59,347 bases of DNA from Heterostelium multicystogenum (GCA_003667245.1 RCNN01000200.1:1-59347), one strand, 5' to 3'. Positions 36,893 through 49,254 are shown, counted from the stretch's first letter. Numbers and translations are program-made. Notes: a model not told the origin generated them from the letters alone.

Positions 36893-39051
36893 AATATAAA
36901 ACTAACTCATACAAATTGTAAATAAATAATAAACAATCAGATATATCACAACCAGTTGGCTTTGTTAATCACCCTATTTCCTAAAACCTACAATCTACAA
37001 ACCAACCAAACTCTAACGATTCATTCATTCATTTGTTTGTTTATTCATTGGTAATTTATTCTAGAGGATTGTAACCTAATGATAGAAGGAGTATTAGGGA
37101 GTAGAAAACAACCATAAGACTAATAGAATAGACATTGCTTATATTCCTTGTTTGGATGGCCTGTACAGGTAATTAAATGTGGTATTCTATACTAAATGGT
37201 TTCAACTATGGTTTTGGACACCACCACAAAAAAGATATTTAGTAAAACAGGTTCGTTCATGACCATTGTTGTTGTAATCAAAAAATAAATTTGTTAAATT
37301 TTTTAAATTGATAGAGTGGTAGTAGGGTTTTTGTGGATATATTGATGGAAGATGAAAATCAGTTTTCTTTTAGATAGATCCCGATCCCTACTGGGAGGAG
37401 CCTAATTCCTTCCTCCCATATACTGGTCAATTTAAAGTCAAATTAAAACTTTTAAAAAAAAATACAAACCGTTATTTTGCAAATTTCAACAACAACACAA
37501 TCTCACAAGTAATGAGAACCAAAAAAGTCGACGAAATTTTGATAGATTAACAAAGGAAACCAAAATTTCCAGGGGATTTTCAGCAAACAACCATTGCGAC
37601 CCTCAAAAAATCAAAAAATTAATATCATCTGAATTTGTTTTTAATTGTAAGTTGTGTTGTCCAAAAACACCCACATTCCATTCTCCATTGAGAGCCAGAT
37701 ATTTTATTTTGGTGGTCCCTATTTAATGTATTTATTTTTAATTTTTATTTTATTTTTTCATTTGAATTCATTGCCACTTGTGGAGCATCGTCTGTGACTT
37801 CCAGCCAGTATCATCTACATGTTTAAACATTTTGTTTCTTTGAATAAAACAGTGTTAACAACATTAACAACAACAATAATTATACATTACATTATTTATA
37901 TTTGGTATAAGTAATTATTATATTATTATTATTATTATTGTAAATTGTAAATTCAATTCCCAAACACAAAAATCCAAAGAAGGTAAATATCAAAATTAAT
38001 CAATAAACCAACAACAAAAGCAATAACAATAATAATCAAGAATAAAAAGGGTAATAACATAACACAAAACTTCGAAATGGATATTTCCAACAAATCGCCC
38101 GATCTTTCATTATTGTTAAAAATTTAACAACACAAATTTAAACCAAAAGGCACACTCAACTTGATGTTAATTGGACCATTGCTTACTCCTTTTGTCTATG
38201 ACATACGACAGTCATTCTCACTTGCACTGATATCATACCTCACCAGCGATTATTCTATTCCAATCAAAATGAATATTCAACAGGAATTATAAACCACTGT
38301 GTTGTACACTTCAGCATCGCTGAAATATCCTTATATATGAGCAAACACATCAACAAATAACAAATAACAAAAACAACATTATTGGTATTTTCAACCAATA
38401 GTTTAACTGACTACTGCAATTCATTCCAAATCCATGTGTTTTGACAGTTGTGTTACTATTTGTTAGTATTGACTCTGGGCACTTCAATATTCACATACAC
38501 AAACAAATGAATTCACTTCAAATTCTCTAGAGTCGTGAGATAGATTCAATGCTAGCCAACAACGTCTTTCTTTTTCACCCACATATCATACATATTAATT
38601 AATAATGAGCACAAACTCAAAAAGTTGTGTGTTTTGTTTTTTCAAAGTGCAAAGATGAACTTTAAAAATAATACAATTCATCCCCACAAAACAAAAACAA
38701 AAAAATCTTCCTACTCCAAAGTCAATCACCCATGAAACCATCAAAATTCATACTTTTGTGATTTTGTTCAAACATATAACTGCAAAAAATAATATTTTTA
38801 AATATTTTTAAAAAATACTTTACAAATTTCAAAATAGATCTACAATTATAAATTTGAATTATTTATTAATTTATTTCCTACCCTTTTTCTTTTTTCTCAT
38901 TATCTATTTATTTATTTATAGGATCTGAATAAAAATCCAAAAAGAATAATATTATTAATATAGTTAGCTAAAAAAACATATTTATTTAAATTGTATAGAT
39001 AAACAAACAGTCACACACACACACCCTCTCTCTTTTGGAAAACAATCTACA
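36893..39051. other. 2.2-kb intergenic region with a GC-rich hairpin
   Basis: A long AT-rich gap upstream of the CD36-family gene. It contains the hairpin at 37392-37418, T/A tracts and an ATT microsatellite near 37925-37940. No coding frame longer than about 40 codons looks real. A long leader or an unannotated ncRNA is possible. Confidence 0.5.
37392..37418. repeat. GC-rich inverted repeat (8-bp stem, 11-base loop)
   Basis: TGGGAGGA and its exact complement TCCTCCCA are separated by 11 bases inside an otherwise AT-rich gap. The flank CCCGATCCCTA is also GC-richer than its surroundings. It could be part of a structured small RNA; no known class is recognised. Confidence 0.5.
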
Positions 39052-41363
39052 ATGAAAAAAGAAAGATTGTGTCAATTGATATCGATCATTGTCGGTTTGA
39101 TTTTTGTTGCTGGTGGTATCATCATCTGGTACGTAGTCGACAATGCCATCCATCAACAGGTCGAGGACGCCTCCGTCGCCTTGCCAGAGAACAACAAGAA
39201 TCCAGACATCAATCCATGGCTGCGTTTTATTACCAACATTGGTGACGAGAACAATCAACGTACCTACACCTTCTATGTCTACAACTTAACCAATCCAAAC
39301 GAATTCCTCAACGGTGAATACCCAATCTACAAGGAGGTCGGTCCATACACTTTCTGGTCATTCTACAAGGCACTCGACGTTGAGTTGATCGAAAATGACG
39401 AGAAGATTTCATTCAAAGACTGGTCGTACTACAAGGAGAAGGAGACTCTCGACCCAGGAACCCGTGACCCAAGAGCTGATGTCATCTATCACTTCAATCT
39501 TGCTTACTTGGCTGTCATCCAAACTGTTGGTGGTGAAACTCCACTCGGTTTGGCACTGTCTTCAAATGTTATGACTCAATTCTGGAATACCACCAACTCT
39601 GCTGCTGCTTTCGATCAGATCCAAAAGGCTTTCCTTGCAATCAATGCCCTTAAATTCTTGGGTGCTCAGACCAAGGCACTCCTTCCACTTACAAGCAATT
39701 CACTTACACAGGTTTGCTCAGACTACTGGTTAGTTGCTGCCAATCCAAATCCAATCCCAGCAGCAAACAGAATCCCAGGTTCCAACTATTACCCATCTGG
39801 GAACAACGGTATTTCAGTTTCTGCATGTGAAAACCTTCTTGATCTCACTGGAACCAAGACATTCTCATTTTTCGATAAGAATCAAACAAATCAATTGGTT
39901 TTATTGAAGGCTATTGGAAAGGACCCAATATATTTAGCTTTAGTCAAGTCTGTTTGGGCACAATATGGTCTTACTTCAGCTCAATCCGACAAGATTATTG
40001 ACTACCTTGGTACTACAATCATGGGTGTCAATATTCTTGATACAAGTGCATTCGCTGCAATCACTGGATGTTCAACATGTGGTATTGACGATGCTATGTA
40101 TTTCCAAATGGCAACTGCTGGAGGATACCTCGGTACCACTGTCATGAAATTGATTCCAAATGCACCATTGCCATCCGGTCCAGAATTTGGATATATGATG
40201 AACATAACTCTTCCAATCCCAGCAATGAAATACTTGATGAAGCCTACCAACCCATTCAATTTCATGACACCAACCGGTATGGGAGCTATTCTCAAAATGG
40301 TAGGATCCGGACAATGGGCAACCGTTGCTGCTGCTGTCGGAACAGATCAAGACCAAACCATGGCTTTGGCAGCATACATTGATTCATTCATGACCACTTT
40401 CATTAGAAACTTTGTTTTGGCCCAACCAAATCTTGGTTTGGTCCAAAAGCACGCCGTTTACGACTTTTTGTTCAACATGACCGATCCATTGCTCAAGCTT
40501 GTCAAGTCCAGCGAGGGTCCAAGAGCTTGGAGATCCAACGTTGTTTCAATTACATTCAATGAAACTGAGGCTCAAGAGACTTTGGCTACCGATCTTGTTT
40601 ACACTGGTAAGGGTGACGTCAATCGTGTATTGGCCCCAATCACCTACGAAGGAAGCACCAACTACACTTACAATGCTACCTATCAAGTCGAGGGTAACTC
40701 ACCGGAGCAATTGGGTCCATATTTCCTCGCTGAAAGCGATGAACCAAAAGTTGCTGTATTCTCTAGTGACTTTGCTAGAACCTTGCACTTTGAAAAGATT
40801 GAAAGTGGTGCTCTCTCTGGATTGCCATACTACCGTTACAGAATTGCCGAGTCTGATTGGATGCCAAATCCAGGAATGTATATGTCCATCCCATACGTTC
40901 TCAACATGACTGCCACTCTTGGTAAACCAGTTCACTTCACTCGTCCAAGAATGTTAGGTCTCAATGTAGCCTACCTTTCCAAGTGCGGTCTCCAAAACTT
41001 TGCTTACACCAAGGAAGACAATGATGTTTTCGCCGATTATGAGCCACGTACTGGTAAGGCTATTCGTGGTCGTTACTCATTGCAAGCCAACGCCTACATC
41101 CCAGGTCAAGACCGTCAAGTCTCACCTCTCTTCAATCGTTTCACCGGAAATGGTAAGATCTACAGTGATGTTTTCCATCCACTCTTCTGGGTAAGAAAGA
41201 AGTTGTTGCCCTTCCAAATCAAATCGACGCTATTCTCTATGCCTACAAGATGGACGGTCTCCGTTATGGTTTGACCATTCTCTTGATTGCAGGTGGTGGA
41301 TTCCTCATTCTTGGTAGCATCGGTCTTTACTTGTTCGAGCGTGTAAAAGAAAAAATATTATAA
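39052..41363 (+). CDS. CD36/LIMP-2 family membrane protein (LmpA/B/C-like)
   Basis: A lysosomal or endosomal class B scavenger-receptor-type protein, about 770 residues with two membrane spans. The N terminus is MKKERLCQ plus a helix at residues 9-27. The ectodomain begins with TFYVYNLTNPNEFLNGEYPIYKEVGPYTF, the family signature (E-x-GPY), and has many NxT/S sequons. It also has conserved parts such as AVFSSDFARTLHFEK and IPYVLNMTATLGKPVHFTRPRML. The stop near 41274 is premature. One A is missing in GTAAGAAAG (about 41191-41199), and the other frame gives VALPNQIDAILYAYKMDGLRYGLTILLI followed by the second helix and the tail FERVKEKIL, ending at 41363. D. discoideum LmpA and LmpC are of similar length. 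The role is in phagosome or lysosome lipid and membrane traffic by homology. Confidence 0.9.
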
Positions 41364-41774
41364 ACCAATCATATTAAAACAATAATATAATATAATCCCA
41401 TTAGTTTGCAAAGACAAAACAAACAGACAAACATCCAATCAAATGTAAGAATACAACTTAATCCAATTTCAACTCACCAACAATGGTGAACCAATTGTAT
41501 ACAAATAAAATATAAATTCTAAATAGAACTGTTTTCTGTGCTTATTTGTTTCTCTTCCCTATTAATTTTTTCTTTGAATTCATTTCGACTCATGTTTTTA
41601 ATCAAAGTTCCCACAACCATAAAAATAGATCATTGTTGACATGAACCCAATCAAACCCATCTCTTGTAAAAAATATTTTTTCAAGATTTCTTTTCATGTG
41701 TCATTTATTAATTGGTTGATCAAATAATTTATTTATCCAAAACAATCAAATCATAGAATATATAGATATAGATA
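41364..41774. other. intergenic, nothing recognised
   Basis: About 410 AT-rich bases between two + strand genes. Confidence 0.5.
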
Positions 41775-43355
41775 ATGTCTAAGACAATTAAAAAGAAATT
41801 AGAAGTTGCTTCTATTTTAAAGGTAAATGCTCCTGCAGGTTCTCTACTGACGTTACCATCAACTGTACAGCATATGATTGTCAGTTACACATGGTTTTCA
41901 AATGTAAATTCAAAACAAGATTCAAAATACTTGCTTTCGATGTCACTAGTATGCAAGCGATGGTTCAAATGGGTTTCAAGAATTTTCAATGAGAACACCA
42001 AGTTCTCCGATACCTTCTTGAAGGACTCCACCTTTCTCAGTCGCATTGCATCGATTCAGCCAGAGCGATCTCTTATACAGGCATTCAACAAGATGGTTGC
42101 CATGAACTATATACCACTAGATACAACAGGCTTCAAACCAGATCAGATTAGTAAAATCAATAAGATACTGTTTGGTTCGCTTGTTTCAATGGAGTGTGAA
42201 ATCACATCGGTCCCAGTTCCAGTATCCTATTTTGATCCAATTGTCAATGGGTTAAAGTCACAGGAGCGTGAGCTTAAGGCCTTTATCCTAAGAAATACAT
42301 CGAACAATATCACAAACACACTCAAAAGTGTCGACAGCATCACCAACAATATCTCTGAGCTATTGATCAGCACTACTGATGTAAACTTTAAAGAATACGA
42401 CTTGCCTGCCTTCATTAAGGCTAGGGCACATTCACTAGAGAGGATGACACTCTCATTCTTCAATAAGGAAGGTAGTCCCGAATTCTATCATGGCGTATTT
42501 GATGGCCACTATCCAAAGTTGAAGTCTTTGGAAATTGGTATTCTTGATTTTGTTAGAGAAATCGATTGGTCACTGATCAATAAGACCAACTTCCCACTGC
42601 TCACTGACGCTGGATTCTACTGGAACTCTGGCATGCTACAATCAGACACAGAGTATCAACCTAAGTTCATTGAATGCATATCCCAACTCAAAAGAATCCA
42701 CACAACACTCAATCTTTCTCCACGCATCTTGGAGCTTATAACCAACAATCATAATATTGAAAAATGGAGGCTAAGAGTTTTCTGCCAGTATAAGTCGATT
42801 AGATTCAATTCAATCGTCAACACTATTGCAATCACATTTACCAAGAAGTTCAACGAAGATTCAGGAGATGATTTAAATAATCCATTTATGATTTCACTGC
42901 TTGATAATTTGCAACATCTTAGGCTCGACTACCTTTCCCTGTGGAACTTTAAAACCAATTTCTTACCATTACTATTGGCCTATCTCGATTCTAGTGCAGC
43001 ACAATCTCTAACTTATTTTGGCTTCTCAATCCCTACTCAGACCAATCTGCCATTTAACTTTAATCCTCTCATTGAGATTCTCGCAAAGCTTCCCAACCTC
43101 TATAGAGTGGAGTTTACTGATGTCTCAGCACCTGAACATATTGATCAAATCGAGCGTATCACACAATTATCGAAATCAGTTGAAAAGCTCTCATTCATTC
43201 ATTCATCTACACTTCACGAACCAACCGGTATGAAGGAAAGCGACAAGTTCAGTGTTAGCTATGGTGGTAGTACAAGAGTTGTATCAGAGCCAATCAGCCC
43301 AAGTACAACAGCACCAAACACCTCCAAATCAAGTGGCTTTTGTAAAACACAATAA
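41775..43355 (+). CDS. F-box-type protein of a dictyostelid family
   Basis: 526 residues, one exon, no disruption. The N-terminal segment LPSTVQHMIVSYTWFSNVNSKQDSKYLLSMSLVCKRWFKWVSRIF is F-box-like: an LP start, then LSLVCKRWF about 35 residues later. The remaining 450 residues are an irregular leucine-rich solenoid (LKSLEIGILDFVREIDW, LQHLRLDYLSLWNFK, LPNLYRVEFTDVSAPEH) with a Ser/Thr-rich C terminus. Members of this lineage-expanded family are presumed SCF adaptors, and no substrate is known. It is convergent with the TraB gene, with a gap of only about 40 bases. Confidence 0.75.
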   Translation: MSKTIKKKLEVASILKVNAPAGSLLTLPSTVQHMIVSYTWFSNVNSKQDSKYLLSMSLVCKRWFKWVSRIFNENTKFSDTFLKDSTFLSRIASIQPERSLIQAFNKMVAMNYIPLDTTGFKPDQISKINKILFGSLVSMECEITSVPVPVSYFDPIVNGLKSQERELKAFILRNTSNNITNTLKSVDSITNNISELLISTTDVNFKEYDLPAFIKARAHSLERMTLSFFNKEGSPEFYHGVFDGHYPKLKSLEIGILDFVREIDWSLINKTNFPLLTDAGFYWNSGMLQSDTEYQPKFIECISQLKRIHTTLNLSPRILELITNNHNIEKWRLRVFCQYKSIRFNSIVNTIAITFTKKFNEDSGDDLNNPFMISLLDNLQHLRLDYLSLWNFKTNFLPLLLAYLDSSAAQSLTYFGFSIPTQTNLPFNFNPLIEILAKLPNLYRVEFTDVSAPEHIDQIERITQLSKSVEKLSFIHSSTLHEPTGMKESDKFSVSYGGSTRVVSEPISPSTTAPNTSKSSGFCKTQ

Positions 43356-43396
43356 ATAATCGATGTATATACTTATGTAAGTTTACAGTGTCGACT

Positions 43397-44446
43397 TTAT
43401 TTATAGTTTAGCATTTCTTTTATACCTTGTACATGCATAGCACCTACTACAGCAAGCACCTTGCTACCCTTCGCGTTCATAATTGTCGATGCGATGTTTT
43501 CTTTCACGTTCAAGAAGGAATGCATTGAATGTCTTGGGCAAATTTCTTGAAAATATTGATCTCATTTCCTTTAGATTAGCGTTTGTCATTACATTTTGAA
43601 ACTCTCTATCAAGCTCCTCTTTAGTTACTGTTGGTTTTGTTAAAACATTAGCAAGTGGGGCCAGGATGTCGTTCAGTCTAGATAGCTCTGAATAGGCTTG
43701 TGTATTTTGTTGGTTCATTCTTCCGTTCATTCCATTCATGTTCATATTGCCCATCATTCCTCTCATCATTCCTCCCATCATTCCACCCATTGCGGTTCCA
43801 CCAACTAAAGGCAACGCCTCCCATAACAAAGTTTGTCCAAGATTCTTCATTGTATTGTTTACTGGTAAATCTCCCAATTCAATCTTTGATCCAAGCAGTT
43901 CTGCTTCATTGATTGCATACTTGAATTCCAAACCAGGCACAATACCCATCATTCTAAATGTGTTGTAATAGTTCTTCATCAGAATCTAAATTCAGTGTTA
44001 GTCTGGTGTTGTGTAAATGTTCAGTTCTAGAGAACACCTACAGTCATTATTTCGCCTGGAGATCCTTTACCAGATCGAATCATTGCCATAATCTCCATTA
44101 TTATACTCTGCATTGGTCGGGTTGCTTGGTATTGTTCGATGTTCTTGATGTTCTGTTCGGCTTTGAGTTTATCGAAACGTTGTTGGCACAGCTCCAACAC
44201 TACAGTGTCGGGTTTGACATCTCTAATGAATTGCTTGACCTGATTTGCACTTCTCTTTGAGATATGTGCGGTACCAATTACAAATACATCTTTATTGGAG
44301 CAAGGATCTCTATGGTAGAATATGGGATCGTCTCCCACTGTGGTCGATAGCCCTGAATAGAATCTCCTGACTGAAAAACTACCATGACCAATGGATCTAG
44401 CACTGCTATTTGTAAACAGTCTTATTCCTCTATATATATTTGTCAT
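43397..44446 (-). CDS. TraB/PrgY-domain protein, probably mitochondrial
   Basis: The N terminus MTNIYRGIRLFTNSSARSIG, rich in Arg/Ser without acidic residues, looks like a mitochondrial presequence. The TraB domain follows: DVFVIGTAHISKRSANQVKQFIRDVKPDTVVLELC, with the conserved GTAH and VxLELC motifs. Phase 0 intron 43986-44041 leads to exon 2, with ALPLVGGTAMGG, a Met/Gly/Asn-rich insert, and the C-terminal KVLAVVGAMHVQGIKEML, the family's GxxH element. A run of four T at 43497-43500 is one base long. The uncorrected frame stops at 43464, before the VVGAMH motif. TRABD relatives act in mitochondrial dynamics or metal-dependent proteolysis-like folds. The function here is unknown. Confidence 0.8.
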
Positions 44447-44540
44447 TCTTTTTATCTACTTAATTCGCAATTGAAATATGTTTTGCATAGTTTTATAGCT
44501 CAATAAATCTCGTCAGTAAAGTATTTTTGCAAATTAGGGG

Positions 44541-44893
44541 CAACCTACGAGATAGATATCGACATCGATTCAAGTGATGAGTATAACTCGAAAAGAGATG
44601 ATGATACAGACACTCAATCAGACACAAAAGAAAAAACTATCATTAAAGGACAAAAATACCAAGTGATGCACACTGGAGAGAAGTGCCAAAGATCGGTTCG
44701 ATTATTCCTCAGGTTATGTTTATTTAGATAAAGGCAAAGAAATGAAAACAAGAAAGTTTTGTTCAGTTTTGAACTTAATAAACAAGGCACTGCTAAAAGT
44801 AAGACTCAAAAAAGTGAATTCAAGACCTTTGAAGAGAAAGATGATGAAGAGAAATCATCAAAGAAAGCCACAAATAAAAAACAGACAAAGTAA
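44541..44893 (+). pseudogene. broken fragment of an acidic/basic hypothetical protein
   Basis: Coding-like sequence after an acceptor-like GGGGCAAC: YEIDIDIDSSDEYNSKRDD, then GQKYQVMHTGEKCQRSVRLFL. A frame change or mini-intron near 44715 is followed by a Lys/Glu-rich end (KVLFSFELNKQGTAKSK, TFEEKDDEEKSSKKA) and a stop at about 44893. I do not recognise it. No start codon or upstream exon is evident, so it may be a remnant at the edge of the subtelomeric island. Confidence 0.35.
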
Positions 44894-45115
44894 TAAATAT
44901 ATTTATTCATTAAATATAAGACCCTTTTATTTCTTTACCAAAAGTGAATGAGTGGTTTTCATATCGTGATTTTGAAATCAAGAGAATCATTGGCATATCA
45001 AGATTGTCATGTTTTAAAATATTGCAATCATATTAAAAGAGGCAAGAAACAGAGCAATTAATTGTAATAAGATCAAACCAATTGGATTTAAAAAAAGCAT
45101 TCCACGTCAAGTATG

Positions 45116-45492
45116 TCATCAAATGATGATCCCAATCAATCATAACGTAGAAAGTAATTAATTATAGGGTTCTTAATGTTTTTGTACTATATCAATGACA
45201 ATGATTGTAAGTGTAACTATGGAAGAATCTTCTCAAGATGCTTCCTATTCTACAGAAGATGGAAGAGATTGACTAACATCATCTTTCAACGATCATCAAG
45301 TATTTGTTTAAAAAAGCTCCACCGGTACACAGCTCCAGATTAGAGAATGCAAAACTATCTTGTTCAGCTAGGTGGATGTGGTGATGAAATGACAGCTGGC
45401 CAAAGGTATTGTATCAATAGAGTCAAGGTGTAAGAATAAGCAGCTCTCGATCATCTAGGAGGCACAAGTATCACACTCAGCCAATTATGGAT
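45116..45492 (+). repeat. subtelomeric repeat R1, copy a
   Basis: Starts near CATCAAATGATGATC and ends near the GCTCTCGATCATCTAG stretch. It shares long stretches with copies at 48285-48712 and 56945-57245, for example the block ending TCTTCTCAAGAT, then CTACAGAAGATGG and GATGAAATG. It lies about 190 bases upstream of the SAM/P-loop gene. Confidence 0.8.
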
Positions 45493-45683
45493 GTTAATAT
45501 TGAAGATTCTCCTCATTTATTCAACGTCTTTAGGATAATTCATTTTATTTTTTATTAGCATTGGCATTGGTGTTGGCATTGGCATTTTATATGTCTCATT
45601 TGTTTTCTTTTAATACTTATTTAACATTTTTACTTTTATTATTTATTACTTTTGATTAAATAATTTTAATATTTAAATATATC

Positions 45684-48021
45684 ATGTCTTTCAAATATAC
45701 TGCTCCTGAGAAATGGACCAACAACCAAGTAAAGGATTGGCTTGACGACTTGATAAAACTAGGTGTCCCAAATAATGACGTTTTACCTTTCTATCCAATC
45801 TCTGGTTCATTATTGTCTACAATGTCAAGGGATACATTCAAAGACAAGTCGAAATCTGGTAGCATAATTTATGATGTTTTGAAATGGCTTAACACTGAAT
45901 GCAAGTTTCAAAAACAAAAACCAAGAAATGTCTATTAAATACTAATAATTCTTTTTATTATTTTTATTTTCTCCTCTTTTTTAATTTCATCTCTTTTAGT
46001 ACAAGTTGATCCATCCACAGTTCAAGATCAAACTCTTCCAAATAGAGATGATATTAAATGGAGCTATCTTAGATCATTGAAGGAACTAAAGACAAAGATC
46101 AATACTTTTATAGAGTTGCCTGATCTCTCTGGAATAGATAGATCATATGCCAAGAGGTTAAATGCAGATAAAATCAAGTCATTCTTTTTGACTCCTCAGC
46201 GATTCCAATTGTGTGAAAAGTTCTTCAGATGTTAAACATTGGTATTCCGGATATACCAAATTCGGATCCTCAAAGTGGTATCATCCTTTCTGGACCAAAT
46301 GGGTGTGGAAAGACTTTTGAAAACTATCTACTCACCTGCATTGCATATGTGAACAATGGGATAGTTGTTGACATTGTAAGTTTATGATGTTGATTTATTT
46401 TTAGACTTAAACTGAAGGATTTTTCAAGCCAAAGACACATGATTGGGCCTCATTTAAGACAGATGATGGGTTTGCTTCCTACTTCTTAAATCGTTACCTC
46501 AAATTCAACTCGATAATTTCATCAAATCTTTCTTGGGTAAACCGTAGTAAATGGAATGCCAAAAATCTTTTCAATTTAGCATATATTGGACTTAGTCGTG
46601 ACAGCTATAGTGTCTTAATATATCTCATGGAAGAGCTCCGTTGTGTTACAAGACATATCATTTTGTATTCTATTGATGAACACAAAGAGATTTGGATGCT
46701 TGGCAAGCAGAAAGAAGTATTCTTTAGACCATTTATGACGTCAACAGGTGCATGTGCAGGAGCTAGAACACTACTTCTCATCTCAATTTGAACCCAATCT
46801 TCAAAATGGTATCGAAAGATGGCTCCATTATATCAACCTTCCCTTATGAATCTTTTAAAATTGCTATCCAGTCTGGTGGCTTTTTTATCAAATCTGAATG
46901 GCGCAAAGAAGAAAATGACTATAAACTTCTTTCACTGGTAAGTTTATTTATAATCATTATAATACGATCTTTAACAATTGTTAAACAGGTCACTGGACGA
47001 TTTCCTCGAGAAATATATCGCTTACAGAAATGTGTTGATCGAGACCCAATGAGTTTTGCTATCTCACGAAAGGAAGATTATTTCAGAGATGAGATCACCA
47101 AGTTTGTCAATGCAAATGAAGATTCTCTCTATCAATATCTCAGCTTCCTCAGACTCTTTTTCTCTCGAAAGACAAGCAATGTCTTTGCGAATTCACCTGG
47201 CTCTTTCACTGACACTGGATTGCTCTACTATGACAATACAACAATAGTATATCATCCTGTTTGCTATGGAGCATTCTTAGCACTCTTTGATTATTATTAT
47301 GGAACACACAAACTTCTTCAACCAATTTCAACAGATATAGGATATGCTTTCGAAAGATGGATAATTCATAGATTGAAAGACAGCAAATTAATTGAAGTTC
47401 AAACTTTAGAAAATATTGTGAACAAAAAACAAGAGAGACTTTTTTCCTTGAATTTCCTTGCATTAAACAACCATTGTTTATGAATTATAATAATATCCTG
47501 ATGAATACATCATCATTGGCATCACTTTATCTTCCATCAGAAGAAGCTTTTCCTTTTTGGGACATTATCATTCATAATCCAAAATCATCAACAAACAAAA
47601 CAGAACAATTGTTCTTTATTCAGATATCAATATCTGATTTAATCTCCCATGATAAGAATACCTATCAACTTGCGAGATCGTTTAGATATGAATGGAACAA
47701 TAATCAAGAAAAATGGAGCAAAACTTTCAAATATAGGGAAACAATATCTGTGGAGCATATTATCCGATCTATAACTGGAAGAGATTGTATTACAACTTTC
47801 AAGAATAATATTTTGATGTGGAGTTTCCAATCAGCTCAAGCCAATATGCAGAAGACTTTGAAATAATTGATTTGGAAATTCAAACATTCTTCATATGTTT
47901 TACTTCAAGTGAAAAACAAACAATAGAAAATTATAGAGACATCAGATACAAAAATCTTTATATCATTCACAAGGAAATTTGCGAACAAACATTGGGTATT
48001 TCATTCTACAAGAAAATTTGA
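45684..48021 (+). CDS. SAM-headed P-loop NTPase/REase protein of the RHS/Crinkler type, several breaks
   Basis: Exon 1 (45684-45938) is a SAM domain: WTNNQVKDWLDDLIKLG, ISGSLLSTMSRDTFKD, SGSIIYDVLKWL. Downstream exons carry GIILSGPNGCGKTF (Walker A, near 46280-46320), ILYSIDEHKE (Walker B-like, near 46670) and VTGRFPREIYRL (46989 on, after intron 46938-46988), as in retrotransposon-hot-spot NTPases. GYAFERWIIHRL and PFWDIIIHN...FFIQIS then give the E...D...Q spacing of a PD-(D/E)XK fold. Frame breaks lie near 46230, 46430, 46790, 47420 and 47815. Most are in short T or A runs, so sequencing error and genuine decay cannot be separated. RHS/Crinkler proteins act in genetic conflict, often as effectors. 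R1 copies flank this gene on both sides in the same orientation. A true pseudogene is possible. Confidence 0.7.
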
Positions 48022-48284
48022 CATGTACACATAGATGTATATGTATTGGATGTCATCACAGTTACCCAAGTAGATCATTCAAATAAACTTTTTGATTTTT
48101 GTTTAAGAAACAATTATTATAGTTTTAATCAAAGAAAATTAAACTATTATCAGAAATGGATTTTGGGATATCCATTTATTATTTTATTGTTCTTTTATAG
48201 GTTACTTTATCCTTTTGTTTCCTCCAAATATATAAAACCAAAGAAAGCCAGTTTAAATACTTGTTTTTCTTTTGAAAATTAATA

Positions 48285-48712
48285 ATAGGGTTACTTAATG
48301 TTCTTTTACTCTATCAATCACAATGGTGTCCCAATAACTATGGCAGAATATTCTCAAGATGATTTTTATTCTACAGAAGTTCGGAAAACTTGACCAACAA
48401 CAACTGTTCAATTATCATCAACCACTTGTTTAAGCAGCACCACAAATTCACACATCTCAGATACGAGAATGCAAATTTATCTTGCTCATTTAGGTGAATG
48501 AAGTGATGAAATGGCACAACTGGTATATGTTGCTAAGGTATCTATTATAGAAGAGTCTTAATCTATTTCTATGATGATTCTAATTTTTCTATTTATTAAC
48601 ATTGATTATCTATGTTATTGTGTAAGACTCAATAGATTCGAGAAGGTTTAAGCCTAAACAGCTCTCGATCATCTCGGCATAATATAGTATCACAATTAGC
48701 CAAAAATTGTCA
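48285..48712 (+). repeat. subtelomeric repeat R1, copy b
   Basis: Same order of blocks as copy a, including a GGGTTNCTTAATGTT start, AACTATGGCAGAATATTCTCAAG and TCTCGATCATCT. It has about 115 extra bases (48540-48655) absent from copy a but partly shared with the copy at 56945. It ends about 260 bases after the SAM/P-loop gene. Confidence 0.8.
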
Positions 48713-49254
48713 TCTATGGCATAGTTTATGTAATCACTCTACATTCGTTGGTCAATGTTCCAATATAGCAATGGTAAATTCTTAATAACAGTGCACTGTT
48801 ACAGAATTCCAAAGTTTATTGTGATTGTTTTGTACTTATAAGTCTTTTAATATTAGTTGAAAGTGGCTTTTTAATACAATTTTGTATTTTTATCAGTATA
48901 ATTGTAAGTATCTGTAGGTATCTATAAGTATGTATAGAAGTATATTAAAATTGAATAGTGGTTGGTTGGACGGTTTCGGTAGGTATCTATTAATAGATTT
49001 TTCTTTTTTCTTTTCTTCTTCTCTTTCTCCAAAATTAACTCCAAGGGAAATCGGTCCAGCAGATTGAGCAACATTGGTTCCGACAGCTGTGACTAAGGAA
49101 TAATTTCTCTCAAATGAGATAGTCAATAGCATGGGAACTCCACTCTAGGTGGACGAAATTATGATCAATCCAAACTTCTTATCAAATTTTATGGTTTTTT
49201 CTATTCATATTCATTGATTTTTGATTCTCCTTTGCTGTAAAATTTCGATCTATG
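48713..49254. other. non-coding remnant sequence
   Basis: No gene seen. It contains a third instance of the short AGCATGGGA(A)CTCCA box at about 49128-49142. Confidence 0.4.

Noticed and set aside
41338..41363. Dileucine lysosomal sorting signal in the CD36-family tail
   Set aside because: The tail ends VKEKIL, and the acidic residue is not at the position required by [DE]xxxL[LI]. Sorting may use another signal.
48046..48282. 78-codon open frame after the SAM/P-loop gene
   Set aside because: It starts without an ATG, has no motif and lies in the 3' flank next to repeat R1 copy b.
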